Below are positions 16,966 to 25,055 of a stretch of DNA of 32,199 nt, in pieces. The translations under genes and the position numbers were made by a program. Numbering within the stretch: position 1 is the stretch's first letter; every line of letters begins with the position of its first letter. Under the pieces are notes generated by a model. The model had not been told where the DNA came from. It ran no database searches and saw only the letters and a list, made by a program, of their open reading frames with translations. Source of the stretch: Deltaproteobacteria bacterium RBG_16_49_23. GTDB taxonomy: Bacteria; Desulfobacterota; BSN033; UBA1163. The stretch lies in NCBI GenBank assembly GCA_001798855.1, contig MGQQ01000124.1, positions 1 to 32,199 of the forward strand, read 5' to 3'.

Positions 16966-18198
16966 TCAAGGATGTTGTATGATGAGATGTCCCTCTACCC
17001 GGCTCTCCATCGGGTTGGTCACGGAGATTTTCCATAACCTCTCCCGCTGAGTCTCGCCGGCGGGGATGGGTAATTCAATTTTAATCGGGCTCTTCCCTGA
17101 AACGTCGGGAAAATCCCCGGCATTTTCCCATTCTCCAAAAGAAAGCTTAAGCGGGGTGCCAGACCCCTCCCACCTCGCCTCCAGTTTTATCTTCTCGGAT
17201 GGCTCTTCATCCTTTAAGGGAATGGAGGGAACAAAAAATGAGAACTGCTCCCTTCCCTGCGCTCCGATCTGAAAGGGAAAGATGATGAACCTCCTTTCGA
17301 GAATATTGTTCTCCATACGGATGTCATCCGGACGGAGCTTTGGGGCGACGGAAACCCTCACCTTGGAGATCCCCTTAATGCTGACCCGGTACGGAGGCGA
17401 TAGAGTGTAAAAATTTCCCGAATGGGCCTGTAATTCCTCTGAAATGAAATGGTCAAAATCTGAAACCTTCCGGTCGTTCAAATAGATACGAATCCGGGAG
17501 ATCGCACCCTTCCGGAGGTCCGCCTCTCCCGTATTGGAGAGGATGATACTGAGTTCCAGATCCTCTGTCAAATCAAAATCCCTGATCACGATGTCCGGAC
17601 CAATGGGAAGCCCCTCGAGTATCTTTTTTAACTCATTATTCTCTTTGTCCAACTCTCTCAGTTCCGCTGAAGTATCAACCCTCGCCTCCACCTCATGCCG
17701 GCCATAAATAGAGAATGGAGTGGCCAGGGTAATGCTCTCCCGCGGTTGGAGGAGAGTCTGATCGGAGAGGCCTCTCAACTTATAATATTTCTCCAACCGA
17801 CCATCAACATAGAGGCTCAAACCTCCCCCCTCCATAGGAAACGGAGCCGTGCCAATATTGGTGAGGGTGGCAACCAGGCTCCTCTTCTGTTTGAGAAAGA
17901 GAGCGGAAACGACGATGTCGGGTAGGTTGAAAAGCTCTTTGATGGGCTCTGCCGGCGCAGGGACGGGTGCGAGATGACTCACCTCCTGCTTCGGGGTCTT
18001 TTCTTCTTCTTTTGTTTTTTCAACCTTCTCAACTTTCTCCTCTACTTTTTCTTCCACAGGGATGCCGGAAAAAAAATCATCAGGATAGTAGAGGGGTTCT
18101 ATGGAAGGCAAAGGAGAAGGAGGTTGGACTGTCATTCGGGTTGAGCAACCGGAGAGAAAGAGAAGAAAGGCGAAGAATAGGATCGCCCCTTTTGGCAT
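16966..18198 (-). CDS. Lipoprotein with CARDB-like beta-sandwich domains
   Basis: A 410-residue protein with a lipoprotein signal: hydrophobic 5-17, lipobox LSGC with C18 as the lipidated residue. A Lys/Glu-rich linker follows (VEEKVEEKVEKVEKTKEEEK). Two Ig-like repeats then follow: LPDIVVSALFLKQKRSLVA with TLTNIGTAPF (about 92-190), and GPDIVIRDFDLTEDLELSII with LSNTGEADLRKG (about 200-310). The pattern PDIVV...NxGxA is characteristic of CARDB (cell-adhesion-related domain found in bacteria). The C-terminus is another strand-rich segment. Probably an envelope structural or binding protein. GGAGG lies 14 nt, GGGG about 8 nt, before the ATG. No neighbours suggest a specific partner. Confidence 0.75.
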   Translation of the reverse strand: MPKGAILFFAFLLFLSGCSTRMTVQPPSPLPSIEPLYYPDDFFSGIPVEEKVEEKVEKVEKTKEEEKTPKQEVSHLAPVPAPAEPIKELFNLPDIVVSALFLKQKRSLVATLTNIGTAPFPMEGGGLSLYVDGRLEKYYKLRGLSDQTLLQPRESITLATPFSIYGRHEVEARVDTSAELRELDKENNELKKILEGLPIGPDIVIRDFDLTEDLELSIILSNTGEADLRKGAISRIRIYLNDRKVSDFDHFISEELQAHSGNFYTLSPPYRVSIKGISKVRVSVAPKLRPDDIRMENNILERRFIIFPFQIGAQGREQFSFFVPSIPLKDEEPSEKIKLEARWEGSGTPLKLSFGEWENAGDFPDVSGKSPIKIELPIPAGETQRERLWKISVTNPMESRVEGHLIIQHP

Positions 18199-18226
18199 GA
18201 ATCGAACCCCAGCCTCCTGTGCAAAT

Positions 18227-18255
18227 AAGATATCTCATCGTTCGACCAAAAGCAA
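18227..18255 (-). promoter_or_regulatory. Candidate promoter for the lipoprotein gene
   Basis: Minus-strand -35 TTGCTT (18250-18255) and -10 TATCTT (18227-18232), with a 17-bp spacer, about 30 bp before the ATG at 18198. Confidence 0.4.
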
Positions 18256-18338
18256 GGGATTTGGAGAGTTTCAGCGAACCTTGACACCCATGGGTTAAAA
18301 TTGTATTTTCTTAACGAAACAAGCACCCCTGGGAGATG

Positions 18339-18479
18339 GTAACACTTTAGTGCTTTGAAAAAACTGATCTAATCCCCCTTCATCCCCCTTTATCAAAAGG
18401 GGGAAACCTTTCTCCTCCCTTTGGCAAAGGGAGGTTGGGAGGGATTTTACAAGACGATTTCAAACAACTAAATTGATAC
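18339..18479. mobile_element. MITE-like palindromic element, copy C (minimal)
   Basis: The shortest copy, 141 bp, without the GC-rich inserts. The left end is GTAACACTTTAGTGCTTTG and the right end, read inward, is GTATCAATTTAGTTGTTTG. The core is the same orientation as copy A. It is flanked by a perfect 7-bp direct repeat, GGAGATG at 18332-18338 and 18481-18487. The right-hand copy provides the GGAG of the ltaE ribosome-binding site. Confidence 0.8.
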
Positions 18480-18491
18480 AGGAGATGAAAG

Positions 18492-19526
18492 ATGAAAAGC
18501 TTGATTGATCTCAGAAGCGATACGGTGACACGGCCTACTCCTGCCATGAGAAAGGCGATGTCAGAGGCAGAGGTGGGAGATGATGTCTTCGGTGAGGACC
18601 CTACGGTCAACGCCCTCCAGGAGAGAGTGGCCCAATCGCTTGGGAAAGAAGCGGCCCTCTTCGTCCCCTCGGGAACTATGGCCAACCAGCTGGCGATCAA
18701 AGCTCATACTCAACCGGGAGATGAAGTGATCATTGAGGCCACCTCCCATCCCTATAACTTTGAGGGGGGAGCAGGAGCCGTCCTGTCGGGAATCCAGTTT
18801 TACTGTCTCAAGGGCGGCCGGGGCATTCTCGATGCTTCCCAGATCGAAGAAACCATCCGCCCCGATGACCATCACTTTCCTGTCACCCGGCTGGTCTGTC
18901 TCGAAAATACTCATAACCGCGGAGGAGGGGCCATCTATCCGATAGAGAAGATGGCAGAGATCTACCGGTTGGCAAAATCAAAAGGGCTTCTCGTCCATCT
19001 CGATGGGGCCCGGCTCTGGAATGCTTCCGTCGCCGCCGGAATCAGTCCCCATGAATACGGTCAATGGGCTGACTCTGTCTCCGTCTGCCTCTCAAAGGGA
19101 TTGGGAGCTCCTATCGGGTCTCTTGTCGCAGGCTCTAAAATATTTATTGACCGGGTCCACCGCTTTAGAAAGATGTTCGGGGGAGGAATGCGCCAGGTCG
19201 GAATCATTGCCTCTGCCGGTCTTTATGCCCTGGATCATCACATCGAACGTCTCAAAGAAGACCACCTGAACGCAAAACGGCTGGCCCTCGGTTTGAAAGA
19301 GATAACAAGCGTCTCCATCCATCCGGAGCATGTGGAGACGAATATCGTCATCTTCGATGTCAGTCAGACCGCTCTGACGGCTCCCCAGCTGTCAGAGGCG
19401 ATGAAGAGGAACAGCGTCCTCATCCATGCCTTTGGAAAGACACAAATCCGCCTGGTCACGCATCTGGATATATCGAAGGAGGATGTAGAGACGGCTCTTA
19501 AGGCATTCAAAAAGGTTTTGAGTTGA
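18492..19526 (+). CDS. ltaE: Low-specificity L-threonine aldolase
   Basis: A 344-residue PLP enzyme of fold type I. It opens [20 protein letters not shown], then [16 protein letters not shown], both strong family signatures. The PLP-binding lysine is K202 in [12 protein letters not shown], and the cofactor aspartate is D171 in [11 protein letters not shown]. It cleaves L-threonine or L-allo-threonine to glycine and acetaldehyde, and can run in reverse. Length and start match the family; GGAG lies 7 nt before the ATG and comes from the duplicated target site of the adjacent palindromic element. It is followed by cutA on the same strand after about 140 bp of repeats. Confidence 0.95.
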   Translation: MKSLIDLRSDTVTRPTPAMRKAMSEAEVGDDVFGEDPTVNALQERVAQSLGKEAALFVPSGTMANQLAIKAHTQPGDEVIIEATSHPYNFEGGAGAVLSGIQFYCLKGGRGILDASQIEETIRPDDHHFPVTRLVCLENTHNRGGGAIYPIEKMAEIYRLAKSKGLLVHLDGARLWNASVAAGISPHEYGQWADSVSVCLSKGLGAPIGSLVAGSKIFIDRVHRFRKMFGGGMRQVGIIASAGLYALDHHIERLKEDHLNAKRLALGLKEITSVSIHPEHVETNIVIFDVSQTALTAPQLSEAMKRNSVLIHAFGKTQIRLVTHLDISKEDVETALKAFKKVLS

Positions 19527-19540
19527 CATAAGCATTGTAA

Positions 19541-19657
19541 AATCTCCCCTTACCCCTCTTTGCCAAAGAGGGGTAACCCCTTTCTTTTTTCAAAGGGAGG
19601 AGTCACGCATTTTGCAGGATCCCCCTTTTGACAAAGGGGGATTAAGGGGGGATTAGA
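19541..19657. repeat. Core-type C-run/G-run inverted repeats between ltaE and cutA
   Basis: Contains CCCCTCTTTGCCAAAGAGGGG (a perfect hairpin), then CCCCCTTTTGACAAAGGGGG and GGGGGGATTAGATCGG, which is the inner edge of the MITE-like core. The outer ends GTAACAC/GATAC are missing, so it may be a decayed or partial element. The last G-run lies about 16 nt before the cutA ATG. Confidence 0.55.
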
Positions 19658-19667
19658 TCGGTTTTAT

Positions 19668-19988
19668 ATGGAACTCGAGCTAATCATTGTTCTGGTGACT
19701 TGTGGGTCTGAAGAAGAGGCATTAAAGATTTCACGATCTTTGGTGGAGGAGCGGCTGGCTGCCTGTGTCAATCTCATCTCTCCGGTTCGCTCCATCTATC
19801 GCTGGGAGGGGAAGATATGGGATGAAAAGGAGTGGCTCCTGATGATTAAGACCCAGAGAAAAAGATTTAAAGAGATTGAAACGAAGGTGAAGTCCCTCCA
19901 TTCCTACTCCGTTCCTGAAATCATCGCCCTTCCTATTATTGCAGGCTCCTCTTCCTACCTCGACTGGCTGGCGGAGATGACCCTATAA
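19668..19988 (+). CDS. cutA: CutA1 divalent-cation-tolerance family protein
   Basis: A 106-residue protein typical of CutA1 in length and sequence: LVTCGSEEEALKISRSLVEE, LAACVNLISPVRSIYRWEGK, then KTQRKRFKEIETKVKSLHSY and VPEIIALPI. CutA1 forms very stable ferredoxin-like trimers in the cytoplasm; it was linked to copper tolerance in E. coli but the molecular role is unresolved. The Shine-Dalgarno is weak: the only G-rich run is in the repeat ending about 16 nt upstream. It is convergent with gatA across a hairpin. Confidence 0.93.
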   Translation: MELELIIVLVTCGSEEEALKISRSLVEERLAACVNLISPVRSIYRWEGKIWDEKEWLLMIKTQRKRFKEIETKVKSLHSYSVPEIIALPIIAGSSSYLDWLAEMTL

Positions 19989-20046
19989 AAGAAGCACCAA
20001 ATTCCAAACGCCAATAACCAATATCCCAAATAATAACTCCCCCTCT

Positions 20047-20069
20047 CCCCCTCTTAATTTAAGAGGGGG
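20047..20069. terminator. Hairpin between convergent cutA and gatA
   Basis: CCCCCTCTTAA (20047-20057) pairs with TTAAGAGGGGG (20059-20069). It could serve as a bidirectional transcription barrier, but no U-run follows on either strand. An outer inverted pair CCAATAAC (20011-20018) / GTTATTGG (20074-20081) encloses it. Confidence 0.5.
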
Positions 20070-20091
20070 GGGCGTTATTGGTAATTGAAAT

Positions 20092-21555
20092 TTAAATGAG
20101 CGCTGGTTTCTTCAAATGGAAGTCTGTGTTCTGTTCGAAGGTAAAGGCTACCTGTAAAATTTTCCCTTCGTCAAAATGTTTTCCCATAATCTGAAGGCCG
20201 ATCGGCAGCCCCTCGCGGCTCGGTCCGCAGGGCAGGGAGATAGCCGGGATTCCGGCCAGGTTGACCGGAATCGTTAAAATATCGGAGAGGTACATCTGGA
20301 GCGGGTTTTCCACTTTTTCTCCAATCCGGAAAGCGGGTGTAGGCGCCGTGGGAGTCACAATCACATCCACTTTTTCAAAGGCCCTTTCAAAATCGTTCCT
20401 CATCAGGGTTCTGACCTGGGAAGCCTTTCGATAGTAAGCCTCATAATATCCTGCAGACAGGACATAAGTCCCCAATATGATCCTCCGCTTCACCTCTTTG
20501 CCAAACCCTTCTGCACGGGTCCGGGTATACATCTCCATTAGGTCTTCAAACCTGCTGGAGCGGAAGCCGTATTTGACTCCATCGTACCGGGCCAGATTGG
20601 AACTGGCTTCCGCCGTACAGATGATGTAATAGATTGCCACGGCATACATGGTGTGTGGAAGCGAAATGGACTTCACCTCCGCCCCCAATTTTTTTAAGAG
20701 ATCGATCGCCTCCTTAACCGACCTTTCCACATCCCGGTCCATCCCTTCGATGAAATACTCGTCCGGAATCCCAATCCGGACCCCTTTCACGTTATTGACC
20801 AGGAATCGCTTATAATCGGGAACCACGACATTGACCGAAGTAGAGTCACAGGGATCATAACCGCTGATCCCGCTGAGCAGGATGGCGCAATCCTTTACAT
20901 CCTTTGTGATGGGACCGATCTGGTCCAGTGAAGAGGCAAAGGCCACCAGTCCATATCTGGATACCCTGCCATAGGTCGGTTTTAATCCGACAACGCCGCA
21001 ACAGGATGCAGGTTGCCTGATGGAGCCTCCTGTATCCGTGCCGAGGGCGGCGATGCACTCATTCGCCGCCACGGCGGCGGCAGAGCCGCCGCTCGACCCC
21101 CCCGGGATGCGCTGCAGGTCCCAGGGATTCCGTGTGGTCTGAAATCCTGAATTTTCCGTGGATGAGCCCATGGCAAATTCATCCATATTCAATTTTCCCA
21201 GAAAGATAGCCTCCCTCTCTTTTAGCTTTCGGATTACGGTGCCGTCATAAAAAGGAACATATTCCCTCAGTATCTTAGAGCCACAGGTTGTCCGAATCCC
21301 TTTCGTGCAAAGGATATCTTTAAGCCCAACCGGAATGCCTGCAAGGTCCCCTATCTCCTCTCCTCTGATGATCTTCCGGTCCACTTCGTCAGCCTGACGG
21401 AATGCCTCTTCCCCGGTTAACATGAGATAGGCCTTGATCTTTCCATCCACCTCTCCGATCCTTCGATAGAGGGCTTCCGTAGCCTCTCTTGAGGTCACCT
21501 CTTTCTTGACCAGAAGGTCATGCAATTGATGAATGGTTAATTGGTGAAGTCCCAT
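20092..21555 (-). CDS. gatA: Aspartyl/glutamyl-tRNA amidotransferase subunit A
   Basis: A 487-residue amidase-signature protein. The catalytic triad is complete: K79 ([14 protein letters not shown]), cis-Ser S154 ([10 protein letters not shown]) and nucleophile S178 ([12 protein letters not shown]). GatA releases ammonia from glutamine for amidation of misacylated Glu-tRNA(Gln) or Asp-tRNA(Asn), with GatB and GatC. I placed the start at the ATG at 21555, preceded by AGAAGGAAG; the frame remains open to 21645 through the repeat array, but that extension ([17 protein letters not shown]) is repeat-derived and not family-like. gatC lies upstream, 167 bp away; gatB is not in this window. Confidence 0.96.
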   Translation of the reverse strand: MGLHQLTIHQLHDLLVKKEVTSREATEALYRRIGEVDGKIKAYLMLTGEEAFRQADEVDRKIIRGEEIGDLAGIPVGLKDILCTKGIRTTCGSKILREYVPFYDGTVIRKLKEREAIFLGKLNMDEFAMGSSTENSGFQTTRNPWDLQRIPGGSSGGSAAAVAANECIAALGTDTGGSIRQPASCCGVVGLKPTYGRVSRYGLVAFASSLDQIGPITKDVKDCAILLSGISGYDPCDSTSVNVVVPDYKRFLVNNVKGVRIGIPDEYFIEGMDRDVERSVKEAIDLLKKLGAEVKSISLPHTMYAVAIYYIICTAEASSNLARYDGVKYGFRSSRFEDLMEMYTRTRAEGFGKEVKRRIILGTYVLSAGYYEAYYRKASQVRTLMRNDFERAFEKVDVIVTPTAPTPAFRIGEKVENPLQMYLSDILTIPVNLAGIPAISLPCGPSREGLPIGLQIMGKHFDEGKILQVAFTFEQNTDFHLKKPALI

Positions 21556-21567
21556 AATCTTCCTTCT

Positions 21568-21711
21568 ACTGGAATATTGGAATGATGGAATAAAAAAACC
21601 TGGAATACTGGAATGATGGATTACTGGAATAATGGTAAAAACCATTCTTCTTTACTCCAATATTCCATTGTTCCACTATTCCAATATTCCTTTTTGAATT
21701 TCACTATTCCA
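21568..21711. repeat. Octad TGGAATNN repeat array forming a large hairpin between gatC and gatA
   Basis: The left half (21568-21637) has several TGGAAT units, many at 8-bp spacing (CTGGAATATTGGAATGATGG). The right half (21655-21711) has the complement ATTCCA units (CCAATATTCCATTGTTCC). The two halves can fold into an imperfect hairpin with a short AT-rich loop. It occupies most of the gatC-gatA gap. Confidence 0.7.
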
Positions 21712-21722
21712 TTTTTGTTGTT

Positions 21723-22001
21723 TTACTCGATGATTCTTGGCACTTTGAAATGGTCATCCTCCTGATCCGGCGAAATGCCCAGGACCTCTTCTCTGGGGAA
21801 TGAGGGCTTCACCTCGTCCTCCCTGAAGACATTATCCATGGGAATGGCGTGAGAGGTTGGCTCCACCCCTGTGGTATCAAGGCGGTTCAGCTGCTCCATA
21901 TAGGTGAGGATCTGGTCCAGCTGGTTTCCGAAGGTTTCTTTCTCCTCCCCGGATAACTCGAGGCGGGCCAGCCTCGCCACTTTTTCGATGTCCATCTTCA
22001 T
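21723..22001 (-). CDS. gatC: Aspartyl/glutamyl-tRNA amidotransferase subunit C
   Basis: About 92 residues. I chose the ATG at 22001, giving MKMDIEKVARLARLELSGEE, which is the standard GatC opening; GGAGAAGG precedes it. The frame could begin at 22019 but would include that site. The middle has FGNQLDQILTYMEQLNRLDT and the C-terminus has VEPTSHAIPMDNVFREDEV and FKVPRIIE, all family-typical. GatC wraps round GatA and stabilises the GatCAB complex. It is first in a gatC-gatA pair; the 167-bp repeat-filled gap to gatA is unusually long for this pair. Confidence 0.95.
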   Translation of the reverse strand: MKMDIEKVARLARLELSGEEKETFGNQLDQILTYMEQLNRLDTTGVEPTSHAIPMDNVFREDEVKPSFPREEVLGISPDQEDDHFKVPRIIE

Positions 22002-22048
22002 CTTACCTTCTCCAAACATTTATTGGATTCTTACATGGTTAAATATAA

Positions 22049-22310
22049 GTAACACTTTAGCGGTTTGAAATAAACTTGTTAAAATCCCTCCCCACCGTCC
22101 GGCGCCAAAGTCCCAATGCTTTGTTTGGTGTGAGCAGTGCGGCTCTGGACGGCGGCGCCTCCCTTTGCCTGCTTCTGGCAGGATAAAAAGACCAAAGGGA
22201 GGAGAAACATTTCCCCCTTTTGCCCTCCGGGTCAGAGGCCGCTCTGGGTCGGAGACCAAAGGAGGATGAAGGGGGATTAGATAACTTTTTTCAAAGAACT
22301 AAATTGATAC
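22049..22310. mobile_element. MITE-like palindromic element, copy D
   Basis: The left end is GTAACACTTTAGCGGTTTG and the right end, read inward, is GTATCAATTTAGTTCTTTG. The inner core (TTAAAATCCCTCCC ... GGGGGATTAGATAAC) has the opposite orientation to copies A and C although the outermost 12 bases have the same one. Flanking 7-mers are AATATAA (22042-22048) and AATTTAA (22312-22318). Inserts include GGCGCC/GGCGGCGCC-type palindromes (22096-22160) and the GACCCGGAGGGC-type module seen in copy A. It lies between valS and gatC. Confidence 0.75.
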
Positions 22311-22365
22311 AAATTTAACAATTTTCTCCTAACATTTACAATTCAATCTTGTCATGCTTCTGAAT

Positions 22366-25035
22366 TTATTTTAGCATCCCTTTGATTTTTATCAAACCCT
22401 CTTCCATTTTCTGGCGCTGCGATTCAAATTCTTTCGCCTTCTCTTTCACTTCCTGGGTAATCTCCGGAGGAGCCTTCGAAAGAAACTGCTCATTGGAGAG
22501 TTTTCTCATCACAAAAGCGCTCTCCTTTTCAATCTTCAGGATCTCCTTTTGAAGTCTTTTGGTCTCCTCTTCCATGCGGGTCCGGTCCATCGGGACAAAT
22601 ATCTCAACATCCCGGACGACCGCATAGGCGCTGTAAAGGGGCTTTTTAATCTCCTTACCGATCTTAAGCTCCTTCACCAGGGCAAGGAACTGAACAAAGG
22701 CTTCCTGTTCTCGCAGTTTCTTCTCCGCCTCTTCACTCTTCGTGCGGATATGGACGGAGATCTGTTCCGAGGGCGGAAGATTCATCTCTCCGCGGATGTT
22801 CCGCAAGCTATTGACCACCTCAATGATCCATGCCATTTCATCCTCCACCCTTTGATCATCATACCGCTCATCGGGTTTTGGATATTCGGCAACCATGATC
22901 GATTCATTCTCTTTTCGCAGTGGAAGTCGCTGCCAGATCTCCTCCGTGATAAAGGGCATGAAGGGATGAAGCAACCGGAGGATGGCATCGAGCGTCTCTG
23001 AAAGCGTCTGCCGGGTAAGGTCCTGCCTCTTCTTGTCCCCTTCCCTGTAAAGATAGAGTTTGGTCATCTCCAGATACCAGTCGCAGAATTCATGCCAGAT
23101 GAACTGGTAAAGGATGTGGCAGGCCTCATTGAACTTATACTCATCCAGCCCTTTTCGAACGCCCCGTATCGTCTCATTCAATCTTCCCCGGATCCACCGG
23201 TCCGGGAGGCTGAATTCCTCCGGAGGATGCTTGCCGGCCATTTCATCAGGGGCCAGGGCCTCGAGGTTCATCAGGGCAAAACGGGAGGCGTTCCATATCT
23301 TGTTGGCGAAGTGGCGGTAGCCTTCGGTGCGCGACTCTGAGAGTTTCAAATCACTGCCGGGCATGGTCAAAGCGGCCAGGGTAAAACGGAGCGCGTCAGC
23401 GCCGAAGCGGTCGATCAGTTCGAGAGGGTCCACCACGTTCCCGCGGGTCTTCGAATACTTCTCCCCCTTTTCATCCCTGACCAGGCCGTGGATGTAAACA
23501 TCTCTGAAAGGGACGTCTCCCATGAATTTGAGTCCCATCATCATCATCCTGGCCACCCAGAAGAAGAGGATGTCGAAACCCGTCACCAGCACAGAAGTGG
23601 GATAGAAAACCTTCAACTCCGGTGTCTTTTCAGGCCATCCCAGGGTGGAGAAGGGCCAGAGGGCGGAGCTGAACCATGTGTCCAGAACATCGGTCTCCTG
23701 CTTCAACTGACTGGATTGGCATTTGGAACACGACCGGGGATCCTCTTTCGCTACGATGACCTCACCGCACGCCTCACAATACCAGGCAGGAATACGATGG
23801 CCCCACCAGATCTGGCGCGAGATACACCAATCCTTGATATTCTCCATCCATTCATAGTAGGTCTTCTCCCAGAGTTCAGGGACAATCCGTGTCCGGCGTG
23901 TCCGCACCGCCTCAATGGCTGTTTGGGCCAGAGGTTTGGTCCGGACAAACCACTGTAGGGAGAGATTGGGCTCCACAATCGTTTTGCAACGGTAACAGTG
24001 GCCTACCTTGTGGTGATAATCCTCCGTTTTAAGCAGGACCCCCTCGTGTTTAAAATCTTCGACGATCCTCTCCCGGCAATCAAAACGATCCATTCCCTGA
24101 TAAGGACCGGCATGTTCATTCATCCTGCCTTCCTCATCGATCACTTTGACCTGCTCAAGGCCGTGTTTCAATCCGATCTCAAAATCATTAAAATCATGGG
24201 CAGGTGTAATCTTGAGGCAGCCCGTCCCGAACTCGATATCCACATAGGCGTCGCCGATCACCGGAATCTCCCTGCCGAGGACAGGAAGGATTACCTTCTT
24301 TCCGATATCCCCCTGGTAGCGTTCGTCTTCCGGATGAACGGCAACCGCCGCGTCGCCCAGCATTGTCTCCGGCCGCGTGGTTGCCACGACCACGAAACGG
24401 TCTCCCTCCTTGAAGGGATACCGGAGGTGATAGAGCTTCCCCGAAATTTCATGGTGTTCGACTTCGAGATCGGAAAGAGCGGTCCGGCATCTGGGGCACC
24501 AGTTGATAATATAATGGCTGCGGTAGATCAGCCCTTCCTGGTAGAGGCGGATGAAAACCTCCCTGACCGCTTCGGAGAGGCCCTCGTCCATGGTAAAGCG
24601 TTCCCTGGACCAGTCGCAGGAGGCCCCTAATTTCTTCAACTGGTTGATAATCGTCCCGCCTGATTGCTCCTTCCATTTCCAGACGCGTTCGATGAATCTA
24701 TCTCTTCCCAGAGCATGCCGGTCGAGTCCCTCCTCCATGAGCTGTCGCTCCACGACGTTCTGGGTGGCAATGCCAGCATGGTCCGTTCCCGGCATCCAGA
24801 GCACACTATAGCCCTCCATTCTTTTGAACCGTATGAGAATATCCTGCAGGGTATTGTTCAGGGCGTGCCCGATGTGAAGGACACCGGTGACATTGGGAGG
24901 TGGGATGACAATCGAGTAGGGCTGACGGTCCGAACTCTCATCTGCCCGGAAGTAATTTTGCTCCATCCAGAAACGATACCATCTCTCCTCCACCTGGTGG
25001 GGATCGTAAGACTTGTCCAAGACGTTTGAAGCCAT
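22366..25035 (-). CDS. valS: Valyl-tRNA synthetase
   Basis: An 889-residue class Ia synthetase. The HIGH motif is at 54-57 ([14 protein letters not shown]), the editing (CP1) domain has [14 protein letters not shown] (218-231), and zinc-type cysteine pairs are seen at WCPRCRT and CEACGE...CSKCQ. The KMSKS-equivalent is KYSKT at 526-530, with Tyr in the second position. The anticodon-binding domain and the C-terminal coiled coil (about 820-889) that braces tRNA(Val) are present. It charges tRNA(Val) and edits Thr. The start at 25035 fits family alignments. It follows the receiver/scaffold gene by 20 bp and is probably co-transcribed with it. Confidence 0.97.
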   Translation of the reverse strand: MASNVLDKSYDPHQVEERWYRFWMEQNYFRADESSDRQPYSIVIPPPNVTGVLHIGHALNNTLQDILIRFKRMEGYSVLWMPGTDHAGIATQNVVERQLMEEGLDRHALGRDRFIERVWKWKEQSGGTIINQLKKLGASCDWSRERFTMDEGLSEAVREVFIRLYQEGLIYRSHYIINWCPRCRTALSDLEVEHHEISGKLYHLRYPFKEGDRFVVVATTRPETMLGDAAVAVHPEDERYQGDIGKKVILPVLGREIPVIGDAYVDIEFGTGCLKITPAHDFNDFEIGLKHGLEQVKVIDEEGRMNEHAGPYQGMDRFDCRERIVEDFKHEGVLLKTEDYHHKVGHCYRCKTIVEPNLSLQWFVRTKPLAQTAIEAVRTRRTRIVPELWEKTYYEWMENIKDWCISRQIWWGHRIPAWYCEACGEVIVAKEDPRSCSKCQSSQLKQETDVLDTWFSSALWPFSTLGWPEKTPELKVFYPTSVLVTGFDILFFWVARMMMMGLKFMGDVPFRDVYIHGLVRDEKGEKYSKTRGNVVDPLELIDRFGADALRFTLAALTMPGSDLKLSESRTEGYRHFANKIWNASRFALMNLEALAPDEMAGKHPPEEFSLPDRWIRGRLNETIRGVRKGLDEYKFNEACHILYQFIWHEFCDWYLEMTKLYLYREGDKKRQDLTRQTLSETLDAILRLLHPFMPFITEEIWQRLPLRKENESIMVAEYPKPDERYDDQRVEDEMAWIIEVVNSLRNIRGEMNLPPSEQISVHIRTKSEEAEKKLREQEAFVQFLALVKELKIGKEIKKPLYSAYAVVRDVEIFVPMDRTRMEEETKRLQKEILKIEKESAFVMRKLSNEQFLSKAPPEITQEVKEKAKEFESQRQKMEEGLIKIKGMLK

Positions 25036-25055
25036 TTCCGCAACCTTCTGCCTCC

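Noticed and set aside
18195..18260. A T-arm-like string (GGGGTTCGATTC on the minus strand), suggesting a tRNA
   Set aside because: The bases flanking the loop do not pair as a 5-bp stem, no D-arm or anticodon arm fits upstream, and the string is the leader of the lipoprotein gene.
22311..22365. T-box or other riboswitch associated with valS
   Set aside because: This stretch is downstream of valS, and the gene's upstream side is a 20-bp gap to the preceding CDS, leaving no room for a leader.
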